NCBI RefSeq assembly: GCF_900110085.1
Contig: NZ_FOCK01000003.1
Location: forward strand, 186,001 to 250,000
From: Prevotella sp. ne3005
Lineage (GTDB): Bacteria; Bacteroidota; Bacteroidia; Bacteroidales; Bacteroidaceae
DNA length: 64,000 bases
Direction: 5' to 3'
Shown here: positions 29,686-38,224 of the stretch, piece after piece
Layout of the letters: every line of letters begins with the position of its first letter
Position numbering within the stretch: position 1 is the stretch's first letter
Notes under the pieces: model-generated
Database searches by the model: none
What the model saw: only the letters and a program-made list of their open reading frames with translations
What the model was told of the DNA's origin: nothing
Translations under genes and position numbers: made by a program

Positions 29686-30974
29686 TCTTCGTCGAAATCA
29701 AGTTTGAGTTGTTGTTCCTCTGCAATGCGTTTCTGCTGGGTCTTGGAGATCAGCAAGGGGCGCAGACGCTCTGGGCGCAGTTCGTTGACACCCACAATGG
29801 GCGTGGAGTAGGTAGAGGTGAGTTCGTGGCAGGTGATGAAGTACTTGGCTTTCTTCATCACAACCCCCATCTTCTTCAGGTCGTAGGATGTGAGGCGGTT
29901 GAAGCGACGCGAGTTGACGATGAGCCATGCCGACTTCGTGCCAAGGCCAGGCACCCGTAAGAGCTGTTCGTAGTCGGCCGTGTTGATATCCACGGGGAAG
30001 GCCTCAGGATGGCGCAAAGCCCAGGCGAGCTTGGGGTCTACCTCCAGATCGAGGTTGGCATGCAGGTCGTCGACGATCTCATCGACTGTGAAATGATAGA
30101 AGCGCAAGAGCCAGTCAGCCTGATAGAGGCGGTTCTCGCGCACCAACGGGGGCTGTTTAAGGACGGGCAGACGGGGGTCGTAAGTATTGACACTCACATA
30201 GCCCGAGTAATACACACGTCGCATCGTAGGCTGTCCGTAGAGCATCGACGACATGGTGAGGATATCCTTATCAGTCTCTTTCGTGGCACCTACAATCATC
30301 TGGGTAGACTGACCTGCAGGCACGAAACGTGGCACATGGCGCATGCGCCTTCTGTCTTCTTTGTTCTCAAGCACACCCTGCTGGATCAATTTCATGGGTT
30401 GGAACACGCTCTGGTGGTTTTTCTCCGGAGCCAACAGCTTCAGCGATTCTTCTTTCGGAATCTCGATGTTCACACTCATACGATCCGCATAGCGCCCTGC
30501 CTCGTTGAGCAGTTCGCGCGAGGCTCCAGGGATGCTCTTCAGGTGGATATAGCCATTGAAACGATGGACAAGCCGCAGGTCTCGGGCGATGGCCGTGAGC
30601 CGCTCCATGGTATAGTCAGGATTGCGCACCACCCCACTCGAGAGAAACAGGCCTTCTATATAGTTACGGCGATAGAACTCCATGGTGATCTCCTCGAGTT
30701 CACTGACGGAGAGCGTAGCCCGCCTGATGTCGTTGGAACGACGGTTGATGCAATAGGCGCAGTCGTACATGCAGTAGTTGGTCAGCATGACCTTCAGCAA
30801 GGAGATGCATCGCCCGTCATCAGCAAAGGAGTGGCAGATGCCCACCCCACCAACGGTAGAGCCTACCATGCCCTTCTTTCCTCTGCGCACCGTTCCGCTC
30901 GACGAGCACGACACATCGTACTTCGCCGATTCTGCGAGAATGCGCAGTTTTTCCATTGTCTTTTCTGTTAGCAT
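29682..30974 (-). CDS. Putative DNA modification/repair radical SAM protein (TIGR03916-like)
   Basis: About 430 aa. Radical SAM cluster motif CMYDCAYC binds the 4Fe-4S cluster, preceded by KVMLTNY. The C-terminus has a helix-hairpin-helix segment (INTADYEQLLRVPGLGTKSA) that would bind DNA non-specifically. It forms a conserved pair with the downstream DUF4130-like gene. I chose ATG 30974, 4 nt after the TATCTTTG -7 box; ATG 30956 is an alternative. Substrate and reaction are unknown. Confidence 0.88.
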   Translation of the reverse strand: MLTEKTMEKLRILAESAKYDVSCSSSGTVRRGKKGMVGSTVGGVGICHSFADDGRCISLLKVMLTNYCMYDCAYCINRRSNDIRRATLSVSELEEITMEFYRRNYIEGLFLSSGVVRNPDYTMERLTAIARDLRLVHRFNGYIHLKSIPGASRELLNEAGRYADRMSVNIEIPKEESLKLLAPEKNHQSVFQPMKLIQQGVLENKEDRRRMRHVPRFVPAGQSTQMIVGATKETDKDILTMSSMLYGQPTMRRVYYSGYVSVNTYDPRLPVLKQPPLVRENRLYQADWLLRFYHFTVDEIVDDLHANLDLEVDPKLAWALRHPEAFPVDINTADYEQLLRVPGLGTKSAWLIVNSRRFNRLTSYDLKKMGVVMKKAKYFITCHELTSTYSTPIVGVNELRPERLRPLLISKTQQKRIAEEQQLKLDFDEE

Positions 30975-30978
30975 GGCG

Positions 30979-30986
30979 CAAAGATA
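30979..30986 (-). promoter_or_regulatory. -7 box of the radical SAM repair gene
   Basis: TATCTTTG on the minus strand, 4 nt before ATG 30974, predicting a leaderless transcript. Confidence 0.6.
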
Positions 30987-30990
30987 CAAT

Positions 30991-31019
30991 AAAGGTGTAC
31001 CAAAAGCCGGTACACCTTT
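30991..31019 (-). terminator. Terminator between the GH43 gene and the repair gene pair
   Basis: Perfect 11-bp stem AAAGGTGTACC/GGTACACCTTT with a 7-nt loop. It lies downstream of the minus-strand GH43 gene, and its 3' side abuts the next promoter. Confidence 0.75.
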
Positions 31020-31054
31020 AATTAATTAACCTTTTTTATATATCTCTCTCCCAC

Positions 31055-32506
31055 TTAGTGGTTGCGGAAGTTCCACTTGGAGTTGTCGCTCGAGAAGTCG
31101 TACTTGGCCAATGTAGGCGTTGAGTCACCAGCTGAGTAGAGACAGTAGGTGGTGTTCGTGCCCTCAATGCCTGGGATAGCCTTCGGCATGATGCGGTAAG
31201 TACCGTCAGTCAGCTGCTCGATGCGCCAGAGTTGTTCGTCGGCTCCGGTATAGGCAGGAACGGTAGTCACCTCCTTGTCAGCTGTGGCAGCCAGAGCGCG
31301 GTCGGTACCCTCGATGGTAATCTTGAAATACGGATTGCTCAGATAGCCACCAGCCTCGTTGACTGGGGTGATGGTCCAACGCTGATGAGGACGGAACATA
31401 AAGTCACCGATACGGGCAGGGATATTACCCTCGGGCCATGCACCCTTGACCTCGTCTAAGGTCTGGTTGGCGATGGGCTTCACAGGCTGCTCCATCTGGT
31501 TGCGGTTGAACCAGCCCTGGCGCTCCTGCTGCATGCGGACGAAGTCGACAGCGAGCTCAAGGGCATAACCACGACGCTCACTCAGGATGGCCAGGTTGCC
31601 ACCCTTGAAGTTGTCGCCGGCTACGGGCCAGCCGTTCTTCCATACCAGTGGACGGACGGCGAGCGTAGAACGGCCACTCAGTTCGAAGTCGGCCTCCCAG
31701 TGGAACGACATCACCTCAACACCCTCGTCAACGATGAAGCGTCCGAAGTGTCCGGCTCCGCAAGCGCGCTCTTCAGCGGCAATGACCATCTTACCACCAC
31801 CATGATACATATCACGGCCTACATTATCGATATAAGGACCTTCGATGTTCTTGGAGCGGCCTACAACAATGTTATAGGTAGAGTTCACACCATCACAGCA
31901 GGTGCCATGGGTTCCCAGCAGATAGTACCAGCCATCACGATACATGAGGTCGGAGGCCTCACAGTCGATGGCGATGTCCTTCTCCTTGTTGCCCTTTACA
32001 CGGAAGCCCGTCTTGGGGTCGAGCTCGATGAGACGGATGGTACCGAAATAGGTGCCATAGCTCACCCACAGGCGGCCTGTGGTGGGATCCAGAAGCAGAC
32101 CAGGGTCGATGGCGTCCTGATCCTCCATACCGTCGGAGTAGCACACCTCTACAGCCTCGCTCCACTTGAAGTCGGGCGACTTCGGGTCAAGGGTCTTGTT
32201 CCACATGGTCAGGATGCGGCCTGCATGACCACCTCCGAGTCCACCACCCGTGGCACCATAGATACAGAGGTAACGGTCGCCGATCTTCAGCACGTCGGGG
32301 GCTGCACCACCACCGGGACGGTCAGCGCCACTATGCCAGCTCCAGCCATCATCAGAGATCAGGCCACCGCCACCAGTGCCGAAGGTGTAATACTTACCCT
32401 CACACTCGGCCAGCGTCGAGGGGTCGTGGATATAAGGAGCGCCAATTTGTGCGTTTGCGGCTGTGGCAACGGCCAGTGCCGCCAGAATTGTATGTAGTCT
32501 TTTCAT
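31055..32506 (-). CDS. GH43 arabinanase/arabinofuranosidase-like enzyme
   Basis: About 483 aa with a signal peptide (MKRLHTILAALAVATAANAQ). Five-bladed propeller with GH43 acidic residues: base Asp in YIHDPS, pKa Asp in DAIDPGLL and acid Glu in CEASDLMY. The C-terminal about 110 residues look like a small beta carbohydrate-binding domain (DEQLWRIEQLTDGTYRI). Endo-arabinanase-type GH43 proteins share this layout. The start at 32506 lies 1 bp after the stop of the upstream GH43 gene, so the two are coupled. Extracellular or periplasmic. Confidence 0.88.
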   Translation of the reverse strand: MKRLHTILAALAVATAANAQIGAPYIHDPSTLAECEGKYYTFGTGGGGLISDDGWSWHSGADRPGGGAAPDVLKIGDRYLCIYGATGGGLGGGHAGRILTMWNKTLDPKSPDFKWSEAVEVCYSDGMEDQDAIDPGLLLDPTTGRLWVSYGTYFGTIRLIELDPKTGFRVKGNKEKDIAIDCEASDLMYRDGWYYLLGTHGTCCDGVNSTYNIVVGRSKNIEGPYIDNVGRDMYHGGGKMVIAAEERACGAGHFGRFIVDEGVEVMSFHWEADFELSGRSTLAVRPLVWKNGWPVAGDNFKGGNLAILSERRGYALELAVDFVRMQQERQGWFNRNQMEQPVKPIANQTLDEVKGAWPEGNIPARIGDFMFRPHQRWTITPVNEAGGYLSNPYFKITIEGTDRALAATADKEVTTVPAYTGADEQLWRIEQLTDGTYRIMPKAIPGIEGTNTTYCLYSAGDSTPTLAKYDFSSDNSKWNFRNH

Positions 32507-32507
32507 T

Positions 32508-34601
32508 TTATTGTGCTTTGATTGAATAGTTCTTAACAGGATTTCCATTCTCGTCGAGGAAGCGAACGCAGAAGTCGCTCATGCCAGGGCCATTGATGAT
32601 GGCACCACGCAGGATGTTACGGCCTTTCTTAAGGGTGAGGCGGTTGGACATGGCATCGTCCTTCACCATACGGCGGTCGCCAGAGAGCAGCAGAGCCTCC
32701 TCACCGTTGAGCCACCACATAGAGGCAGAGTTAGAGCCTACGGCCAGACGGACATTCTCTATATCCTCGTCGCAGTCGATGATGGCAACGGCCCAGAAGA
32801 GCACGCCATAGACCTGCTGACCCCACTTCTCGGCAAAGCGGAAGAGCTTCACATTGAAGTTCTCACTGTCGAGGGCATGCCAGGTAAGCGTCTGATTAAC
32901 ATTTACTATCTTTGGTTTTGCAGGCTCCTGGGGCTGGCCGAAACCACGTCCGAAACCGGCGGGAACCTCTTCGCGCTGGAATGACACCTTCACCTTCTGG
33001 CCATCCTTCGGTACGATGGTCTGCTGACCTTTGAAGTACTGCATTCCAAAGTGCTCACGCAGATAAGAGTCGGTGAAGACGGTATTGCCACTATTGGGCT
33101 TATCGATGGGCTCCAGGAGCAGCCAACGACGGATAAAGCCGTTTTCATCGGGCTGGGCAGCAGCAGAGGTGGCAGGTGAGAAGTACTTGGGACGGTTCTT
33201 AAACTGGATCCAATCGACAGAGACACCAGCATCGCCCTCACAAGTAATCACCAGGTCGCTGACACCCTTCGGAACAAACTCCAGGGGAGCCGTCATCGTG
33301 AGCCACTGGTTGCTGAAGTCACGACGGAACATGGCAGGCATGCCTGCAGGCGTCTCGGGCTTCACTGTCATCTCGATCTTGGCGAGGACCTTACCATTGG
33401 CAGCCTTCTCACGGATGAAGAAGGTGGTATTGTCGGCAGCCTTGGCAGAGATCACGAGGTAACCATCTGTGAGACAGCTGAAGTCGATATCGTTATAACG
33501 GAGCCAGCTGCCCTTGACGGGAAGGGTGGCCTCAAAACTACGGAAGGTATTGACGGTATCGATAAGCTGAGTGGTCACATCGGCACTGGCCTCACTGTAA
33601 CGGTCGATCTCGATCTTCTCAGTAGCCTGATTGATACCCACACCACGAAGCGTCTGCTTCACCTCCTGGATGGTGCCATCGGGGTTGAAAGACAGTTTCT
33701 CGATGCAGGCAGAACGGCGCTTGTCGTCGTTCGGAGAGAAATAATTATGATGATAGAACAGATACCACTGTCCCTTGTAGTTGATGATGCTGTGGTGGTT
33801 GGTCCAGCAACCGTTGGGCTGCTCGGCCATAATCAGACCTTTGTACTCATAGGGCCCCATCGGGTTCTTACTCATGGCATAGCCAAGCACCTCGGTGTTC
33901 TCTCTCACATAAGGATAGGTCAGATAGTAGTTGCCGTTGTACTCGAATGCAAACGGGCCCTCAGCCTGACGGCTGGGCAGGCCTTTGAGGCAGTTCACGC
34001 CATACATCTCAAACTCACGGTCGCCCCACTTCACCTTTTCCTTCGGGGTGTCATCGGCGATCTCCTTCATATTGTCCTTTAGCTTGGCGCATCGGCCAGC
34101 ACCCCAGAAGATATAGGCGTTGCCGTCGGAAGCCAGAAGCACACAAGGATCGATGCCGTTAATGCCCTTAATAGGTTCAGGCTCACAGGTGAACGGTCCC
34201 ACAGGACTGTCGGCCACTGCCACACCGATACCAAAGCCCCTACCATCCTTTGGCGCTGAGGGGAAATAGAAATAGTACTTGCCATTCCTGTAGACACAGT
34301 CGGGTGCCCACATGGAATAGGAGTCAGGACGCACCCAGGGTACTTTGTTCTGGGTGACGATCACACCATGGTCGGTCCAATCCGTCAGGTTCTCAGAAGA
34401 GAAGACGTGATAGTCTTCCATACAGAACCAGTCCTGTCGCTGCCCTTCGGGAGGGAAGATGTCGTGCGACGGATAGACGTACACCTTATTATTAAATACG
34501 CGTGCAGTGGGATCAGCCGCGAACTGGTCGCGGATAATCGGGTTCTGGGCCCCTGCAAGCAAGGGCATACCCATGAGAATAAAACTCAATAATTTTTTCA
34601 T
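32508..34601 (-). CDS. GH43 arabinoxylan-active enzyme with CBM6-like and C-terminal beta domains
   Basis: 697 aa with a signal peptide ending LLAGAQ. GH43 propeller at about 20-325, with Asp in FAADPTARV, Asp in INGIDPC and Glu in QAEGPFAF. A CBM6-like domain (about 345-475, ending DWIQFKNRPK) follows, then a C-terminal domain of about 190 aa (WWLNGEEALLL) like those attached to xylan esterases. The likely activity is removal of arabinose from xylan, or xylosidase. First gene of the two-gene GH43 unit, with a -7 box TATATTTG at 34640-34647. Confidence 0.88.
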   Translation of the reverse strand: MKKLLSFILMGMPLLAGAQNPIIRDQFAADPTARVFNNKVYVYPSHDIFPPEGQRQDWFCMEDYHVFSSENLTDWTDHGVIVTQNKVPWVRPDSYSMWAPDCVYRNGKYYFYFPSAPKDGRGFGIGVAVADSPVGPFTCEPEPIKGINGIDPCVLLASDGNAYIFWGAGRCAKLKDNMKEIADDTPKEKVKWGDREFEMYGVNCLKGLPSRQAEGPFAFEYNGNYYLTYPYVRENTEVLGYAMSKNPMGPYEYKGLIMAEQPNGCWTNHHSIINYKGQWYLFYHHNYFSPNDDKRRSACIEKLSFNPDGTIQEVKQTLRGVGINQATEKIEIDRYSEASADVTTQLIDTVNTFRSFEATLPVKGSWLRYNDIDFSCLTDGYLVISAKAADNTTFFIREKAANGKVLAKIEMTVKPETPAGMPAMFRRDFSNQWLTMTAPLEFVPKGVSDLVITCEGDAGVSVDWIQFKNRPKYFSPATSAAAQPDENGFIRRWLLLEPIDKPNSGNTVFTDSYLREHFGMQYFKGQQTIVPKDGQKVKVSFQREEVPAGFGRGFGQPQEPAKPKIVNVNQTLTWHALDSENFNVKLFRFAEKWGQQVYGVLFWAVAIIDCDEDIENVRLAVGSNSASMWWLNGEEALLLSGDRRMVKDDAMSNRLTLKKGRNILRGAIINGPGMSDFCVRFLDENGNPVKNYSIKAQ

Positions 34602-34639
34602 CGGCGTTGTTGTTTATGAATAATTGATTTATGATGGTG

Positions 34640-34647
34640 CAAATATA
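34640..34647 (-). promoter_or_regulatory. -7 box of the GH43 pair
   Basis: TATATTTG on the minus strand, 38 bp before ATG 34601, divergent from the esterase promoter. Confidence 0.6.
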
Positions 34648-34775
34648 CAAAAAATTTCTCTAATTAGACTCATTCTAAAGGAAATGGTTTAATCGTCATC
34701 GACAATATTTTACCGATTGTTACATTCTACATAAACTCTGATACAAATGGCAAAGGAATAATCGCTTTTTTTTAT

Positions 34776-34783
34776 TATCTTTG
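34776..34783 (+). promoter_or_regulatory. -7 box of the carboxylesterase gene
   Basis: TATCTTTG, 51 bp before ATG 34835. The 233-bp divergent gap 34602-34834 otherwise shows only AT-rich sequence. Confidence 0.6.
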
Positions 34784-34834
34784 CAATGTAGAATTAATTC
34801 TCTAATCAACCTTATTTTTCAACTAACATTCATT

Positions 34835-36361
34835 ATGAAGAAGCTATTTTTGCTACTGCCACTACTGGCACTGATGTTGGGCTGCACTTCGGGAGAGGAG
34901 AGTGCCCAATGTCCCGTACTGACCGTTGAAGGTGGTCAGATTCAGGGTATCGCTGCAGATAACCCTGGTGTATTTGTGTACAAAGGTATTCCCTATGCCG
35001 CCGCGCCTATCGGCGACCTGCGTTGGAAAGAGCCACAGCCTGTGGTGCCCTGGGACAGCATCCGCATCTGTGACCGCTTTGGGCATCCTGGCTATCAGGC
35101 CGTACACTATCCTGGTTACTACACTTCTGAGTGGGGATATGGAGACGAGGCTCCCTACAGTGAAGATTGTCTTTATCTGAATGTCTACACCAAGGCTCCT
35201 GGCCAGGTGGACAAGAAGCTACCCGTGGCCCTGTGGATCCATGGCGGCGGCTATCGTGAGGGCTGGGGCACCGAACCTGAGTTCGACGGACAGGAATGGG
35301 CCTCGAAGGATGTGGTGCTCGTCACCATCAACTACCGCCTCGGCATCTTCGGATTCATGCCTTATGGCGAGTTGTCGGCAGAGAGTCCCCATGGCGTTTC
35401 CGGCAACTACGGCATCCTTGACCAGATCCAGTCGCTGAAGTGGATCAAGGCCAACATTGCCCAGTTTGGCGGTGATCCTGACAATGTGACCATCTTCGGA
35501 CAGAGTGCCGGTGCAGGTAGTGTGCGTACGATCTGTGAGTCGCCCCTGGCCCGAGGCCTGTTCCACAAGGCCGTCATCATGAGCGGTGGTGGATTGAACG
35601 TTCAGACAAAGGACAATGAGATGGCCAAGCCTGCTACGCCGATGGCCAAGTTCTTTACCTACAACCCCACGCTGAAAGAAGCTGAGGCAGAGACCAAGAA
35701 GGTGATGGACTGGGCTGGACTGACAGACCTGCAGAAGCTACGCGCTGCCTCTACGGAGATTCTCTATACCGTTTGTTCTATCTATAACATGGTCAACAAG
35801 AGCGACCTCTATGTGATGGAGCGTCCTATCGTCGACGGTTATGTATCACTGAAGAGCTTTGACGAGGCCGCCCGTGAGGGGTCGATTGCCGATGTGCCCT
35901 ATATGATTGGCTATACGCTGAACGATCTTGGCTCGATGGGGCCTGGCATCGCCGAGTTCTGTAAGGTTCGTCAGGAGAAGGGTGGCAAGGCCTGGGCTTA
36001 TGAGTTTGCACGTCCGTTGCCCGACGACGGTAAGCATCCAGAGATTACCAGCCGACTGAAGGGTGCCTTCCACAGCAGCGACCTCTGGTATGTCTTCAAG
36101 AGTCTGAAGCACTGTTGGCGTCCCTGGACCCAGGGCGACTGGGATCTGGCAGAGAAGATGCTGACTGCCTGGACTAATTTCGCCAAATATAGTGATCCTA
36201 ACGGCAATGGTGAGGGTGAAGGCTTAGGCTGGGAGCTTTGCACAGCTGAGGAGCCTGATTTCATGCTCTTTAAGCTTGACGACAAGAATGCTGAGGCCTC
36301 AGAGATGGGTGAGCCCATCGCTCCAGAGCCTGCTCAGATTCCCAACTATTCCGTGAAATAA
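34835..36361 (+). CDS. Carboxylesterase type B lipoprotein (possible acetyl/feruloyl esterase)
   Basis: About 508 aa with a lipoprotein signal (LLALMLGC). Alpha/beta hydrolase of the carboxylesterase-B family: EDCLYLNVY, oxyanion HGGGY, nucleophile Ser in FGQSAGAGS, and catalytic His in FHSSDLWYVF. It would sit on the outer or inner membrane and cleave ester substituents. Its place between two GH43 genes and the SusCD pair suggests it strips esters from arabinoxylan, but substrate cannot be read from sequence. Start 34835 gives the lipobox; the upstream frame to 34781 overlaps the -7 box. Confidence 0.9.
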   Translation: MKKLFLLLPLLALMLGCTSGEESAQCPVLTVEGGQIQGIAADNPGVFVYKGIPYAAAPIGDLRWKEPQPVVPWDSIRICDRFGHPGYQAVHYPGYYTSEWGYGDEAPYSEDCLYLNVYTKAPGQVDKKLPVALWIHGGGYREGWGTEPEFDGQEWASKDVVLVTINYRLGIFGFMPYGELSAESPHGVSGNYGILDQIQSLKWIKANIAQFGGDPDNVTIFGQSAGAGSVRTICESPLARGLFHKAVIMSGGGLNVQTKDNEMAKPATPMAKFFTYNPTLKEAEAETKKVMDWAGLTDLQKLRAASTEILYTVCSIYNMVNKSDLYVMERPIVDGYVSLKSFDEAAREGSIADVPYMIGYTLNDLGSMGPGIAEFCKVRQEKGGKAWAYEFARPLPDDGKHPEITSRLKGAFHSSDLWYVFKSLKHCWRPWTQGDWDLAEKMLTAWTNFAKYSDPNGNGEGEGLGWELCTAEEPDFMLFKLDDKNAEASEMGEPIAPEPAQIPNYSVK

Positions 36362-36388
36362 TTCTTCTCTCTCTTTATTGCAAAAGCA

Positions 36389-36419
36389 AAGGTGCCGCGT
36401 CATCCCGACGCGGCACCTT
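36389..36419. terminator. Bidirectional terminator between esterase and SusD genes
   Basis: Perfect 13-bp stem AAGGTGCCGCGTC/GACGCGGCACCTT with a 5-nt loop, between converging genes. Confidence 0.9.
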
Positions 36420-36472
36420 CTTAATACCAAAACAATGTGTCTAATACTAACTATTATTATAGTGTAGTCTCA

Positions 36473-38197
36473 TTAGTTGGCCCATGCACCCCATACCTGA
36501 TGCATCTGGTCGTTAACCTCGACAACAGTCTGCGGGATTGGCCAATATTCGTTCTTGTTCTTTACAAACTCAAGCTTTACACCAGCATCGGCCCAAGGAT
36601 GATGAACCTTGTAAACGAGCTTGTGAGGCTTTGTGCCACCTGACTGGAAGTACTCATCCCACTGCAGAGGAATATTGTCCAGAACCTTGTCGTAGCACTC
36701 CTTGGCAATGCCCCAACGTACGATGTCGAACCAGCGGCAGCCCTCGAACCAGAGCTCATACTGCTTCTCGTCCATCAGAACCTGCATGTCAACATTGTCA
36801 GAGATGGTCTTAGAACCGGCACGCTGCTGGATAAGGTTGATATACTTCTTAGCCTCTGCGTTGTTACCAGTTGCAAGGCAAGCCTCTGCGTAGAGCAGGT
36901 AAGCCTCACCCAGACGGGCAATACACAGGTTGGTGTTGTTACAGTTGTCACCTACAGAGAGGTCTACATCCTTAGGATGACACATCATCTTCACCTCCAT
37001 CACGTCACTACGAGAGAAAGAACCTGCAGACTTGGTGATACCACGCTCCGGGTCGAACTCCTTCTGGGCACGAGTGGTGCAGGTAGCATCACTACGCCAA
37101 CCGCAGAGTGTCTCGTCATAGAAGAACTCGTCAGAGGTCAGGAATGTAGCCTTACGACGATAGCTGTCGCCATCGTTAGCAAGCATCTTGTGAGCGAAGT
37201 CCTGGTTGATAGCGCCACCGCCCCAACCACCGGTAGAGCAGATCTGTGGGTTTTTGCCACCGCCCTGGATATCGTCACCACGCCAGTTGAGCACGTTTGC
37301 AACCATCCAACGGCCACGCTGGATGCTACCACCCCAGACACCACCGAGAGAAGTATTGGTCGTATAGTTGAACTCGAAGATCTTCTCTTCGCAACCGTCA
37401 CCCTCAATATGGAAGAGGTCGCGGAAACGGTTACCCGGAACCAGTGCATAGTTAGAAGACTCTACCAGCGGCTTCAGCAGACTTGCAGCCTTAGCATTGT
37501 CACCAGCAAAGAGAGCAGCCTTACCACCAACGAACTGAGCAAAGCCCTTTGTTACGCGCCAAGCACCTTCCTTATCGGTCTGGCCTTTACGGTCGGGAAG
37601 ATTATTAATAGCCTCTTCACAATCCTTCACGCAGAAGTCGAAGATAGCCTTCTGAGACTCAGCATTTGTCGGCTTCTCGGTTGTGATCAGGTGGTCAACC
37701 AATGGTGGACGATAATATACCTGTGCAGCCAGCATGTGAGCCCATGCACGCATAACCTTAGCCTCAGCTACTGCCTGCTTCTTCAAAGGCGTATCAGCAA
37801 GATCACCATCAAAATAGTTGATAACGAGGTTTGCAGAGTAGATAGCCTTATAGATGTGGTTATAAAGCGTACTGATAGGACCAGAGCTCGTGTCATAACG
37901 GAACTCGTCGAGGACACGGAAGTCGGCGTGGTCATTGATATCACCACCTGCAGAGAATACATCGTCGGAAGTATAGTTCAAGCCCATGATATAGGCGTTC
38001 CAGATACCCTCAGTACCACCAATCTCACCTATATATGTAGCATACATAGCGGTAACAGCAGACTCTGCATCAGCATCAGTCTTATAGAAGTTACCAGTGC
38101 TGCTGGTTGCTTTCTGCTCAACATCAAGTTTGTCGTTGCATGACGAAAGCATCATACCTGCAGACAGCAAAGCAACGGAAAATAATATCTTTTTCAT
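36473..38197 (-). CDS. SusD-like outer-membrane glycan-binding lipoprotein
   Basis: About 574 aa with a lipoprotein signal (SAGMMLSSC). RagB/SusD family: N-terminal helical segment NFYKTDADAESAV, TPR-like helices (AYLLYAEACL) and the C-terminal block ELWFEGCRWFDIVRWG. It caps the SusC transporter and binds the oligosaccharide at the cell surface. Lies 27 bp downstream of the susC-like gene. The start at 38197 is preferred over 38224 because it begins the signal peptide. Confidence 0.95.
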   Translation of the reverse strand: MKKILFSVALLSAGMMLSSCNDKLDVEQKATSSTGNFYKTDADAESAVTAMYATYIGEIGGTEGIWNAYIMGLNYTSDDVFSAGGDINDHADFRVLDEFRYDTSSGPISTLYNHIYKAIYSANLVINYFDGDLADTPLKKQAVAEAKVMRAWAHMLAAQVYYRPPLVDHLITTEKPTNAESQKAIFDFCVKDCEEAINNLPDRKGQTDKEGAWRVTKGFAQFVGGKAALFAGDNAKAASLLKPLVESSNYALVPGNRFRDLFHIEGDGCEEKIFEFNYTTNTSLGGVWGGSIQRGRWMVANVLNWRGDDIQGGGKNPQICSTGGWGGGAINQDFAHKMLANDGDSYRRKATFLTSDEFFYDETLCGWRSDATCTTRAQKEFDPERGITKSAGSFSRSDVMEVKMMCHPKDVDLSVGDNCNNTNLCIARLGEAYLLYAEACLATGNNAEAKKYINLIQQRAGSKTISDNVDMQVLMDEKQYELWFEGCRWFDIVRWGIAKECYDKVLDNIPLQWDEYFQSGGTKPHKLVYKVHHPWADAGVKLEFVKNKNEYWPIPQTVVEVNDQMHQVWGAWAN

Positions 38198-38224
38198 ATT
38201 TCTATTCGATTTTAAATTGTTCAA

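Noticed and set aside
30991..31019. Operator palindrome for the repair gene pair
   Set aside because: A perfect stem right after the converging-side GH43 gene is better explained as its terminator.
36977..38143. 388-codon plus-strand frame opposite SusD
   Set aside because: Shadow of a SusD gene; no start signal or domain.
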